Shown here in pieces: positions 1-10,449 of a stretch of 64,000 nt of DNA. A model generated the notes under the pieces. That model worked only from the letters and a program-made list of their open reading frames with translations, made no database searches and was not told the DNA's origin. This stretch comes from ZYF759 sp046297455 (GTDB lineage Bacteria; Pseudomonadota; Alphaproteobacteria; Rhizobiales; Rhizobiaceae). A program made the position numbers and the translations under genes. The stretch's first letter is position 1. The number at the start of each line of letters is the position of its first letter. The stretch spans positions 50,151 through 114,150 of the forward strand of contig JBKBIT010000014.1 in the NCBI GenBank assembly GCA_046297455.1. The letters are read 5' to 3'.

Positions 1-137
1 CCGAACTGGTGAGAGCCCTGCGCTGAGCCTGGCAGAGCGTTTGCCGTGCTTCTGGCCGAAACATTCGGTTGCGGCGCATCGGCGATGGCACTAACCCTTG
101 TTTCAGGGGACGCGCTTATTGAGAGAGGAATACCCGC
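1..137. other. Window edge, no complete gene
   Basis: No complete gene is seen. The first 24 bases can be read as the last codons of an upstream plus-strand gene ending in TGA at 22-24, but this cannot be tested from the window. The stretch just before 138 holds a GAGAGAGGAA ribosome binding site for the lipoprotein gene. Confidence 0.4.
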
Positions 138-599
138 ATGAGGATCGTTGGTCTTTCGGCCTTGCCCGCCATGTTTCTTTTGACCTCATGCGTGGTCGTG
201 GAATCCGACCGTCCCGGTCCACCGCCGCGCGATCGTGACGCCTGCCTGATGATCTACGAACCGGTCTGCGCCGAACGGCGTGGCGAGGTTCGTACCTATG
301 GAAATGCCTGCGAGGCGGGTCAGTCGCGCGCGCGCATCCTCTATCCAGGCGAATGCCGTCCGCAGTCGGAACAGCGGCCGGGACCTGGTCCTCGTCCTGG
401 TCCAAGTCCGCGCCCGGGACCCGATCAGCTTTCCTGCCCGATGGTCTTTGAGCCGGTTTGCGGCGAGCTGAATGGCCAGGGAAGGACATATGGCAATTCA
501 TGCGAGGCCGGGCTGGCAGGCGCGCGGGTGCTCTATGAGGGCGAATGCCGCCCAGACAGAGGCCGCCGCGACCGCGTGGGCGACTTGCGTCCCTACTGA
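138..599 (+). CDS. Lipoprotein with two Kazal-like domains
   Basis: 153 residues. A lipoprotein signal ends in the lipobox LTSC at about residues 15-18, so the mature protein should be lipid-anchored in the cell envelope. Two cysteine-rich modules follow, each with the Kazal order of Cys, PVC, TYGN-C and a final Cys in GEC. They are separated by a Pro/Gly/Arg linker of about 20 residues. Kazal domains normally inhibit serine proteases; whether this one does is inference. The ribosome binding site GAGAGAGGAA precedes the ATG. The stop overlaps the end of the convergent monooxygenase gene by a few bases. Confidence 0.85.
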   Translation: MRIVGLSALPAMFLLTSCVVVESDRPGPPPRDRDACLMIYEPVCAERRGEVRTYGNACEAGQSRARILYPGECRPQSEQRPGPGPRPGPSPRPGPDQLSCPMVFEPVCGELNGQGRTYGNSCEAGLAGARVLYEGECRPDRGRRDRVGDLRPY

Positions 600-1603
600 G
601 CCGCCAGCGCGTTGGCTCCTATGCCCACGATTTCGGCCAGTATCTCGTAGGAGCGCCGGCGCGCGGCGTGGTCATGGATCTGAGCTGTTACGATCAGTTC
701 GTCCGCGCCCGTGCGGGCGACAAAATCGGCAATGCCCCGCCGTACCGTGTCAGGTGAGCCAACAACCGCGCAGGACAAGGTGTGTGCTAGCATGGCGCGT
801 GCGGCAGGCTCCAACTGCTCGGCATAGCCCTCCACCGGCGGCGGCAGCTTTCCCGGGCGTCCCGAGCGCAGGTTGACGAAGGCCTGCTGCATCGACGTAT
901 GCAGGAACCGGGCCTCTTCATCCGTCGGTGCGGCAACGACGCTCAGAGCTGGCATGGCATACGGCCTGGCAAGCTGTACGGAAGGCTGGAACCGCGCGCG
1001 GTAGATCTCCAGCGCGCTGTCGAGCTCGGCCGGTGCGAAATGCGAGGCGAAAGCATAGGGCAGTCCCAGCGCGGCCGCGAGCTGGGCGCCATACAGGCTC
1101 GATCCCAACATCCAAACCGGCACTCCGGTTCCCTCGCCCGGGATGGCGTGAACGCGCCCTTCCGGCCCCTCCTGGCTGAGATAGGCCATCAGTTCGATCA
1201 CGTCGTTCGGGAAAGAATCCACGTCCATGTTCATGTGGCGGCGCAACGCGCGCGCCGTCGCCATGTCGGTGCCGGGCGCCCGGCCCAGACCGAGATCGAT
1301 GCGCCCCGGATAGAGCGTGGCCAGCGTACCGAACTGCTCGGCGATGACGAGCGGCGAATGGTTGGGCAGCATGATGCCCCCTGCCCCGACCCGGATGGTC
1401 GAGGTCGCGGCCGCAACGTGGCCGATTACCACCGAGGTCGCCGCACTCGCGATGCCGGGCATGTTGTGGTGCTCCGCCAGCCAATAGCGCGTGTAGCCGA
1501 GCGATTCGCCGAGACGCGCCAGATCTGCCGTGTTGGCAAGCGATTCGGCGGCCGTGCCGCCTTCGACGATAGGCGAGAGATCGAGGATGGAGAGCTTGGT
1601 CAT
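593..1603 (-). CDS. LLM-class flavin-dependent oxidoreductase (MsnO8-like)
   Basis: 336 residues from the chosen ATG; a second in-frame ATG lies 9 bases upstream. It begins with the TKLSILDLSPI pattern and contains WLAEHHN, then a GGIMLPNHSPL segment and GRIDLGLGRAPG, all typical of the luciferase-like (LLM) family that uses FMNH2 and oxygen. The substrate cannot be told from sequence. It ends convergent to and slightly overlapping the lipoprotein gene. A second LLM gene of a different subgroup lies directly upstream on the same strand, so the two may be co-transcribed. Confidence 0.88.
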   Translation of the reverse strand: MTKLSILDLSPIVEGGTAAESLANTADLARLGESLGYTRYWLAEHHNMPGIASAATSVVIGHVAAATSTIRVGAGGIMLPNHSPLVIAEQFGTLATLYPGRIDLGLGRAPGTDMATARALRRHMNMDVDSFPNDVIELMAYLSQEGPEGRVHAIPGEGTGVPVWMLGSSLYGAQLAAALGLPYAFASHFAPAELDSALEIYRARFQPSVQLARPYAMPALSVVAAPTDEEARFLHTSMQQAFVNLRSGRPGKLPPPVEGYAEQLEPAARAMLAHTLSCAVVGSPDTVRRGIADFVARTGADELIVTAQIHDHAARRRSYEILAEIVGIGANALAAQ

Positions 1604-1646
1604 GACTTGCATATAGGCACGCTGTCCTGCCTCGCCAAAGCCTGTC

Positions 1647-2705
1647 TCACTCCGCCGCTTCCGACGCCTTGGCGCCGACGGCCCTGCGCACTTCAGGCGC
1701 CACCTTCGTCCCGAATATCTCGATCGCCTTCATGAGCTTCGAATGCTCCATCACCCCGATCGCCATCTGGATGACGAAGCGGTCGAAGCCGAAGATCTCG
1801 TGATGGGCCAGAATCTTGTCGACCATCTCCGAGGGGCCGCCGACGAAATTCGCGCCGCGCGGTCCGATGGAGGCGTCGAACTGGGCACGATTTGTCGGCG
1901 GCCAACCACGCTCTCGGCCGATCCGGTTCATCACCTCGGCCTGGGCGGGATAGAAGATGTCTGCAGCCTCCTGCTTGGTCTCGGCCACGAAGCCGTGGAC
2001 ATTGATGGACCGCTTGATGGAGGCGGGATCATGCCCAGCCTTCTCGGCGGCCTGGCGGTGAAGCTGGAAGAAGGGCGCAAAGCGCGCCGGCTCGCCACCG
2101 ATGATGGCAAGCGCCAATGGCAGGCCAAGAGTCGCCGCCCGCACGACCGATTGCGGCGTGCCGCCGACTGCGATCCACAGCGGAAGCTTGTCATTGACCG
2201 GACGCGGATAGATGCCGCGATCGTTGACGGCCGGCGTGTGCTGGCCACCCGGCCAGGAGAAGCGTTCGCCCTCGTTCAGCTTCATCAGCATGGCGAGCTT
2301 TTCGGCAAACAGCGTGTCGTAATCGTTCAGATCATAACCGAAGAGCGGGAAGGACTCGATGAAGGAGCCCCTGCCCGCCATGATCTCGGCGCGCCCGCCG
2401 GTGAGATTGTCGAGCGTGGAATATTGCTGGTAGACGCGGACGGGATCGTCCGAACTGAGCACCGTCACGGCGCTCGACAGCTTGATGCGCTTGGTGCGCT
2501 GCGAGGCGGCTGCGAGTGCCACTGCAGGCGCGGAGACCGCGTAGTCTGGGCGATGATGCTCGCCGAGCCCGAACAGGTCCAGACCGACCTCGTCGGCCAG
2601 CGCGATTTCCTCGACAAGCTGCGTCAGCCGCTCGGCCGGCCCGGTATGGCGCCCTGTGACCGGATCGGTGCCGACATCGCCGAAAGTGTAGAGTCCGAGT
2701 TCCAT
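1647..2705 (-). CDS. LLM-class flavin-dependent oxidoreductase
   Basis: 352 residues. The start MELGLYTFGD is preceded by GCGGAG at a normal distance; an in-frame ATG 9 bases upstream sits too close to that site. LLM-family signs are GLGEHHRPDYA, a GRAEIMAGRGSF loop and LPLWIAVGGTPQS. This subgroup is usually annotated as a monooxygenase of unknown substrate or Atu2307-like. It is about 40 bases upstream of the other LLM gene on the same strand. Confidence 0.88.
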   Translation of the reverse strand: MELGLYTFGDVGTDPVTGRHTGPAERLTQLVEEIALADEVGLDLFGLGEHHRPDYAVSAPAVALAAASQRTKRIKLSSAVTVLSSDDPVRVYQQYSTLDNLTGGRAEIMAGRGSFIESFPLFGYDLNDYDTLFAEKLAMLMKLNEGERFSWPGGQHTPAVNDRGIYPRPVNDKLPLWIAVGGTPQSVVRAATLGLPLALAIIGGEPARFAPFFQLHRQAAEKAGHDPASIKRSINVHGFVAETKQEAADIFYPAQAEVMNRIGRERGWPPTNRAQFDASIGPRGANFVGGPSEMVDKILAHHEIFGFDRFVIQMAIGVMEHSKLMKAIEIFGTKVAPEVRRAVGAKASEAAE

Positions 2706-2784
2706 GGTCTGCATCTCCGCTTTCGATCCAGCTAAGGGTTCGGACGCGACGATGCCAGTTCAGCAATGTTGAACAGGCTGTTCG

Positions 2785-3912
2785 CTACCACCATACACCG
2801 CCGCGACGGATGCGCAGCCGCGGGCGGCCGTCCGTCTGCGGCAGCTTGTCCGTACCGGCCGGCCTGTCGCCTGCGCCGCCCTCGTGGATGGGGCGGATGC
2901 CGGCGCGCTTGAGCATCTCGGCCAGCCTGCGCAGTTCTTCCTCGCGCCGGCGCCCGAGCCTGCGCGGCACGCTGGGCACCGACGGGCCGATGCTGGCGCG
3001 GCTTGGCCGGGCCTCACGGACAGCGGGCTCCGGTAGGTCGTCGGGCCGCTTCTTCAGCGCCATCAGCCGGGCGACGCGCTGGTCGGTCGGCGGGTGGCTC
3101 CTCAAGAGCGACGGGTCGGGAATGCGGCCGCCAGGCAGCATCATTGCCTCCCAGTGCCGCCTTTGCGCGGTCTCCAGTTTGACCAGCGCGGAGGCCAAGC
3201 CGTCCGGGTCGCCCGTCAGCATGGCGGCGCCCAGATCGGCGTCGAATTCGCGTGTGCGCGACAGCGCCAGTTGCAGGAGGCCGCCAATCGTCGGTGACAG
3301 TACCAGGATCAGCACCGCCAGCCACGGCACCTGAACCTGATAGCCACCGGCCATGAAGCCGATATTGATGAACAGCGTCACGATGCCCACGGTCGACATG
3401 AAGGAGGTGTAGCGCGAGACCATATCGGCGAATGCCATCACCCGCAGGTCCTCGTGCGCGATGTGGCTGACCTCGTGCGCCAGCACGCCGGCCAGTTCCC
3501 GCAGCGACAGCGCGCGGATAAGCCCATCCGTGATGGCGATCGCCGAATCCTCGCGTCTTCCAACCGCAAACGCGTTGAGCACGCGCGAAGGCACCACGTG
3601 CAGCTTCGGCACCGAGGGCAGGCTCGCCCGCCCGGCCAGTTCATCCATGATCGCATGGCCCTCGGGGAACTGATGTCGCGGGATCGCCCGCGCTTCGTAC
3701 ATCGACAGGACCATCTTCGGGCCCACGCGCCCGACCATGGCAACGGTTACGCCGCCCAGCACCAGCGCCATCACCACGCCGACCGGCCCGGCGAAGACAT
3801 AGGCAGTCAAGGCCAGCAGGGCCAGGCTGCCGCCGGCCAGAAGCCAGGTATGGACGAGGTTGAGCGTCCGATGGCCGCGGAGCAGGGGATGGTCTTTATC
3901 GCGAAGGTTCAT
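2785..3912 (-). CDS. M48 family zinc metalloprotease (HtpX-like)
   Basis: 375 residues. Two hydrophobic segments at about residues 25-65 are followed by the zinc motif HEVSH (HExxH) and a downstream REFDAD that supplies the third ligand. Another membrane segment pair lies at about residues 175-215. The C-terminal tail of about 100 residues is basic, Arg/Pro-rich and probably cytoplasmic. Family members degrade misfolded membrane proteins. It is transcribed divergently from dnaK, which suits a role in protein quality control, though no heat-shock promoter was recognised on its own side. It may be a paralogue rather than HtpX itself. Confidence 0.85.
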   Translation of the reverse strand: MNLRDKDHPLLRGHRTLNLVHTWLLAGGSLALLALTAYVFAGPVGVVMALVLGGVTVAMVGRVGPKMVLSMYEARAIPRHQFPEGHAIMDELAGRASLPSVPKLHVVPSRVLNAFAVGRREDSAIAITDGLIRALSLRELAGVLAHEVSHIAHEDLRVMAFADMVSRYTSFMSTVGIVTLFINIGFMAGGYQVQVPWLAVLILVLSPTIGGLLQLALSRTREFDADLGAAMLTGDPDGLASALVKLETAQRRHWEAMMLPGGRIPDPSLLRSHPPTDQRVARLMALKKRPDDLPEPAVREARPSRASIGPSVPSVPRRLGRRREEELRRLAEMLKRAGIRPIHEGGAGDRPAGTDKLPQTDGRPRLRIRRGGVWW

Positions 3913-3998
3913 GATCGAGATATGGGATGAATACGGTCCGTTGCCAGCCGTCTGGCGGCCCGCCGACGCTGTTGGTGGATTTTAGCCCGGCATCCCGG

Positions 3999-4030
3999 CT
4001 TGCGAGACATTTTGCCTGTTCTTATATACG
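3999..4030 (+). promoter_or_regulatory. RpoH (sigma-32) promoter of dnaK
   Basis: CTTGCG at 3999-4004 and CTTATATACG at 4021-4030 are separated by 16 bases. The -10 half fits the rhizobial RpoH pattern CYTATNTNNG exactly. The site lies about 125 bases upstream of the dnaK start. Confidence 0.7.
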
Positions 4031-4154
4031 CGCCAACCAAGCGCGCCGCTCGGAATCAGCTGCGGCACGCCGTATTTCGCGACAACCAAGGGGTCGTCGT
4101 CGGGAACGCCTCGCAAGGGTCCAGGACGGCCTGCTAGACGGAGAGAGAAGAAAC

Positions 4155-6074
<1,920 letters not shown>

Positions 6075-6092
6075 GCAGGCATTTAGTTGATA

Positions 6093-6122
6093 TCGAAACC
6101 CGGCCTCAGCGCCGGGTTTCGA
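6093..6122 (+). terminator. Hairpin after dnaK
   Basis: A perfect 12-bp stem (6093-6104 with 6111-6122) has a 6-base loop. No long T-run follows, so it may act as a partial terminator or transcript stabiliser between dnaK and dnaJ. Confidence 0.7.
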
Positions 6123-6269
6123 CTTCCGAGTTCCCCGCAAGGCCCGTCTGAACGTAACCGTATGTCGAAATACGAAGACGGGTGATCGTTCATCCCGGAC
6201 GATCCGTCTGAAGCATTGGGGACTCGGATGGCAAGGGCATTTGAGCGGGACAGCCAGCCTGGAGCGAGC

Positions 6270-7391
6270 ATGAAGGCCGACTTCTATTCCACACTCGGGG
6301 TGTCGAAGGGCGCGAGCGACGCGGAGCTGAAAAGCGCCTATCGCAAGCTAGCCATGCAGTTCCACCCCGACCGCAATCCCGGCAACGAGGAAGCCGAGCA
6401 CAAGTTCAAGGAAATCAACGAGGCCTACGAAGCCTTGAAGGACCCCCAGAAGCGCGCCGCCTACGACCGCTTCGGCCATGCAGCCTTTGAAAACGGTGGC
6501 ATGGGCGGTGCCAACGGTTTTGGCGGCGGCGGCTTTGCCGACATCTTCGAGGAATTCTTCGGCGACATGATGGGCGGCCGACGCCGATCCGGCGGTCGCG
6601 ACCGTGGCGCCGACCTTCGCTACAATATGGAGATCGGGCTGGACGAGGCCTTTGCAGGCAAGACAGCTGAAATCCGCGTGCCAGCTTCCATGACGTGCGA
6701 GGACTGCACAGGGTCCGGCGCCAAGCCTGGAACCCAGCCGGTTACCTGCTCGATGTGCTCGGGCACCGGACGCGTTCGCGCCACACAAGGCTTCTTCTCC
6801 ATCGAACGCGGCTGCCCGCAATGCCACGGGCGCGGCCAGACGATCGAGGACCCTTGCCCCAAATGTGCAGGCCAGGGCCGCGTCATCGAAGAGCGCTCGC
6901 TGTCGGTCAATATCCCTGCCGGCATCGAAGACGGCACGCGCATCAGGCTTGCCGGCGAGGGCGAGGCCGGAATGCGCGGCGGACCATCCGGCGATCTCTA
7001 TATATTCCTGTCGGTCAGGCCCCACGAATTCTTCCAGCGAGACGGCGCCGATCTCTATTGCAAGGTGCCCATCTCGATGACGACCGCGGCACTTGGCGGC
7101 GCGTTCGAAGTGACCACGCTCGACGGCACCCAGACCCGCGTCAAGGTTCCGGAAGGCACCCAGAATGGCAAGCAATTCCGGCTCAAGGGCAAAGGCATGC
7201 CTGTGCTGCGCCAGGCTGCATTGGGCGATCTCTACATCCAGGTCGCCGTCGAGACACCGCAAAGCCTGACCAAGCGGCAGCGTGAACTGCTCGAGGAATT
7301 CGAGCAGATTTCATCGAAGGAAAACAGCCCGCAATCGGCTGGCTTCTTCAGCCGCATGAAGGACTTCTTCGAGTCGTTCGGCGATCGTTAG
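6270..7391 (+). CDS. dnaJ: Molecular chaperone DnaJ (Hsp40)
   Basis: 373 residues from the ATG at 6270, preceded by GGAGCGAG; an in-frame ATG 54 bases upstream lacks a good site. The J domain carries HPD (about residue 32). A Gly/Phe-rich linker follows, then four CxxCxGxG-type zinc repeats starting near CEDCTGSG, CSMCSGTG, CPQCHGRG and CPKCAGQG, then the C-terminal substrate-binding domains. It is co-chaperone to DnaK, whose gene is 195 bases upstream. Confidence 0.98.
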   Translation: MKADFYSTLGVSKGASDAELKSAYRKLAMQFHPDRNPGNEEAEHKFKEINEAYEALKDPQKRAAYDRFGHAAFENGGMGGANGFGGGGFADIFEEFFGDMMGGRRRSGGRDRGADLRYNMEIGLDEAFAGKTAEIRVPASMTCEDCTGSGAKPGTQPVTCSMCSGTGRVRATQGFFSIERGCPQCHGRGQTIEDPCPKCAGQGRVIEERSLSVNIPAGIEDGTRIRLAGEGEAGMRGGPSGDLYIFLSVRPHEFFQRDGADLYCKVPISMTTAALGGAFEVTTLDGTQTRVKVPEGTQNGKQFRLKGKGMPVLRQAALGDLYIQVAVETPQSLTKRQRELLEEFEQISSKENSPQSAGFFSRMKDFFESFGDR

Positions 7392-7659
7392 GGACGTAGA
7401 AGCCTCCTTCCGTATACACGGTGATCCATGGCGCATCTGGCGTGCTTGACCATATCGGCTGCTGCAAACGCGTGAACGCCCTGTCCAGCATGGGTTATGG
7501 CGTGATGCCAATTTCGAAAATGACATTGCGCGCTGTGATGTAGCAATGTACGAAATGTATACAAAAATTGCCGAGAGTGGTCGGATATGGCGTCCGGCCC
7601 CTTTCGAATGTTGTCCTTAGGGATGTGATTTCAAAAAGAAGCTGAGGGAGGTGACCAGC

Positions 7660-9072
7660 ATGGCGCCAAGGAATCTGGAAGAACTGTTGAAGGCTAGCGG
7701 CGATACCGTCAGCCATCTGCGCAACTCGAAGATCGGAATGTATGTGTATCCGGTGGTCGCGCCGGAATTCACCAACTGGCGTGACGAACAGCGCGCCTGG
7801 CGCCATTCGGCGGTGCTCTTCGACCAGACCCACCACATGGACGAATTGATCGTGGAGGGACCGCAGGCGGCCGAGTTCCTGAGCCATGTCGGCATCAACT
7901 CGTTTGCCAATTTCGACGAGAACCGGGCCAAGCACTTCGTGCCGGTGACGCCTGCCGGCCATGTCATCGGCGACATGATCATCTTCCGCGAGCGCGAGGA
8001 CAAGTTCGTGCTGGTGGGCCGCGCGCCGACCGCCAACTGGGTCCAGTTCCAGCAGGCCTTCGGCAAGTGGAACGTGCGCACGCATCGCGACCCGCGCTCC
8101 GATTCCCGGCCTGACGGCAAGGCGATCTACCGGACCCATTACCGCTTCCAGATCCAGGGTCCTGATGCCGACAAGGTGCTGGCCAAGATGAATGGCGGGC
8201 CGGTCCAGGAGATCAAGTTCTTCCATGTCGACTGGATCAATGTCGGCTCCAAGAAGGTGCGCGCGCTGCGCCACGGCATGGCCGGCGCGCCGGGCCTCGA
8301 GATCTGGGGTCCCTACGAGGACAAGGCCTACATCCAGTCGGTCATTCTGCAGGCGGGTATCGACGCCGGCGTAGACCTGCGTCGCGTCGGTTCGCGCGCC
8401 TACTCCACCAACACGCTGGAATCTGGCTGGATTCCCTCGCCGCTGCCCGGCATCTACACCGGCGACGGCATGATGTCGGAATACCGCCAGTGGCTCGGTA
8501 CCGATTCCTATGAGGCGGGCGGCTCGATCGGCGGCAGTTTCGTATCGAAGAACATCGAGGACTACTACACCACGCCGTTCGAACTGGGTTATGGCTTCTA
8601 TATCGGCTGGAAGAAGGACGGCTTCATCGGCAAGGACGCGCTGGTCGCCATGAAGGACAAGCCGACCCGCAAGAAGGTAACCTTCGAATGGAACGACGAG
8701 GACCTGATGAAGGTCATCCATTCCTCCTTCAAGCCGGGCGGTGAGAACTACAAGTGGATCGACCTGCCGCAGCCCAACTATGCCTCGTCGAGCTTCGACA
8801 AGGTAATGATGGGTGACAAGCATGTCGGCCTGTCGATGTTCAACGGCTATTCCTTCAACGAGCGCTGCATGCTCTCGCTTGGTGTCGTCGACGCCAGCGT
8901 GAACGAAGGCGACGTGCTGACCCTTATCTGGGGCGAGCCGGATGGCGGCACCGAGAAGACCTCGACCGAGCGCCACAAGCAGGCCGAAATCCGCGTTCGC
9001 GTCTCTCCGACGCCCTATGCGAGCGAGGCCCGCGAGAACTATGCGGACAGCTGGCGCACCCGCAAGGACTGA
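7660..9072 (+). CDS. LigM-like tetrahydrofolate-dependent aromatic O-demethylase (GcvT family)
   Basis: 470 residues. The ATG at 7660 is chosen over an in-frame GTG 9 bases upstream because GAGGGAGGT lies 7-8 bases before it. The protein is of GcvT/aminomethyltransferase fold and, recalled from memory, very close in pattern to sphingomonad LigM (vanillate/3-O-methylgallate O-demethylase) and DesA. Shared segments include YVYPVVAPEF, AVLFDQTHHM, LRHGMAGAPGLEIWGPYE, NTLESGWIPSPLP and GGSFVSKNIEDYY. Such enzymes pass a methyl group from a methoxylated aromatic, or a related substrate, to tetrahydrofolate. The substrate here is unknown. A LysR regulator follows on the same strand and a TRAP operon lies beyond it. 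Confidence 0.85.
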   Translation: MAPRNLEELLKASGDTVSHLRNSKIGMYVYPVVAPEFTNWRDEQRAWRHSAVLFDQTHHMDELIVEGPQAAEFLSHVGINSFANFDENRAKHFVPVTPAGHVIGDMIIFREREDKFVLVGRAPTANWVQFQQAFGKWNVRTHRDPRSDSRPDGKAIYRTHYRFQIQGPDADKVLAKMNGGPVQEIKFFHVDWINVGSKKVRALRHGMAGAPGLEIWGPYEDKAYIQSVILQAGIDAGVDLRRVGSRAYSTNTLESGWIPSPLPGIYTGDGMMSEYRQWLGTDSYEAGGSIGGSFVSKNIEDYYTTPFELGYGFYIGWKKDGFIGKDALVAMKDKPTRKKVTFEWNDEDLMKVIHSSFKPGGENYKWIDLPQPNYASSSFDKVMMGDKHVGLSMFNGYSFNERCMLSLGVVDASVNEGDVLTLIWGEPDGGTEKTSTERHKQAEIRVRVSPTPYASEARENYADSWRTRKD

Positions 9073-9098
9073 GACACGGCATAGGTCGTTCGACATTC

Positions 9099-9126
9099 GT
9101 ACCCGGCCATCGTGCCGGGTACTTTC
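9099..9126 (+). terminator. Rho-independent-type terminator
   Basis: A perfect 9-bp stem (9099-9107 with 9114-9122) has a 6-base loop and a short TTT tail. It lies 27 bases after the O-demethylase stop. Confidence 0.7.
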
Positions 9127-9222
9127 CGTTGACGGTTCAACATAGAGCGTAGCGCGAAAGGCCAGAAGCCATCGGCTTGCTTGTCTATTCCAACGCTCCG
9201 TTCTCAAGCGTAGAAGGTTGGC

Positions 9223-10446
9223 ATGAATGCTTATCCGAACCTGCGCCACATCAGGCTTCTCAAGCACGTCATCGCCCTGAACTCCCTGTCGAAGGCGGCT
9301 GACGCTGTCGGCATTTCGCAACCTGCCGCTTCGCAGGCCATCGCCGGGCTTGAAGAGCATTTCGGCGGCCAGCTGTTCGAGCGCCGCTCCGGCGGCGTCT
9401 ATGTCACGGAGCGCGGTCGTATTGCTGCTGCCCGGGCTGTCCGGGTGGCAGACCTTCTGGGGGAAGCCATTGCCGACCTTGGGCGCAACAGCCGCACGGC
9501 ACGCGGTTCTGGACCCGAGCTTCTGGAGACGCATGCCACGATCGCTCATCTGCGGGCTTTATCCGCCTTTGCCAGGACCGGAAGCTTCGCTGCGGCAGCA
9601 CGACAACTCGACCAGGCAGAACCGTCCGTCCAGCGGGCGGCGCGCGAGATTGAACGCATTGCCGGCGTGCCGCTCTTCGAGGGGCGCCCACGCACGATCC
9701 AGTTGACGCCCGCCGGCATGGCGCTTGCCGGCTCGGCTAGCCTTGCGCTCAAGGAACTGGAGAGCGCGGCCGAAGAGGTCGCGGAACTGGACGGGCGTTT
9801 CGACGGTCATGTCGCGATCGGCACCCTGCCGATGGTGCGTACCCGCATCATTCCCGATACGCTGGCCTCCTGGTGCGCGCGACGACCGCATGCCTCGGTA
9901 GAGATGATCGACGGGCCTTATGATCTCCTGATCCACAGCCTCGCGCTCGGCGAAATTGATATACTGGTCGGCGCCTTGCGGGAGAGCCCTGCGCCGCGCG
10001 GTTTCGTGCAGGAGAAACTGTTCGACGATGGGCTGGCCATCGTTGCCCGTGCGGGCCATCCGCTTACCGGCTGGTCTTCGCTGGAACCTCGAGATCTGGC
10101 GCCCTACCCTTGGGTGTTGCCCAGAAAGGGCACACCCACCCGAGCCATTTTCGACAGCTTCGCTGCCCGGGCGGAATTGACCAACAGCCGTGGCCTGGTC
10201 GAGACCGGCTCGCTGGTCACCATACGTGGTCTGCTGCTTCAGACCGACCGGCTGACCGTGGTGTCGCCGCGCCAGATCGAATTCGAATGCGCGGCGGGCT
10301 TGCTGGCCGTCTTGCCAATCGAGCTGCCCGGCACGGCGCGCCCGATCGGGGTAACGACCAGGCAGGGATGGATGCCCACCGCCTTGCAGGCGGAATTCCT
10401 GGAAGAGCTCCGCCGGGCTGCTGCGCCCGGCGTCTCGACGGCCTAG
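9223..10446 (+). CDS. LysR-family regulator with two HTH domains
   Basis: 407 residues, about 100 longer than a usual LysR protein. Residues about 7-66 form a LysR winged helix (LSKAADAVGISQPAASQAI). A second LysR-type HTH lies at about 107-166 (GSFAAAARQLDQAEPSVQRA), followed by an ordinary effector-binding domain (about 190-400). Tandem-HTH LysR proteins occur in alphaproteobacteria. It lies between the LigM-like gene (same strand) and the convergent TRAP operon, only 3 bases from its last gene, so it may control either. Confidence 0.88.
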   Translation: MNAYPNLRHIRLLKHVIALNSLSKAADAVGISQPAASQAIAGLEEHFGGQLFERRSGGVYVTERGRIAAARAVRVADLLGEAIADLGRNSRTARGSGPELLETHATIAHLRALSAFARTGSFAAAARQLDQAEPSVQRAAREIERIAGVPLFEGRPRTIQLTPAGMALAGSASLALKELESAAEEVAELDGRFDGHVAIGTLPMVRTRIIPDTLASWCARRPHASVEMIDGPYDLLIHSLALGEIDILVGALRESPAPRGFVQEKLFDDGLAIVARAGHPLTGWSSLEPRDLAPYPWVLPRKGTPTRAIFDSFAARAELTNSRGLVETGSLVTIRGLLLQTDRLTVVSPRQIEFECAAGLLAVLPIELPGTARPIGVTTRQGWMPTALQAEFLEELRRAAAPGVSTA

Positions 10447-10449
10447 CCG

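Noticed and set aside
7495..9549. A 684-codon open frame on the minus strand over the LigM-like gene
   Set aside because: Mirror frame; the plus strand has a clear GcvT protein with a good ribosome binding site.
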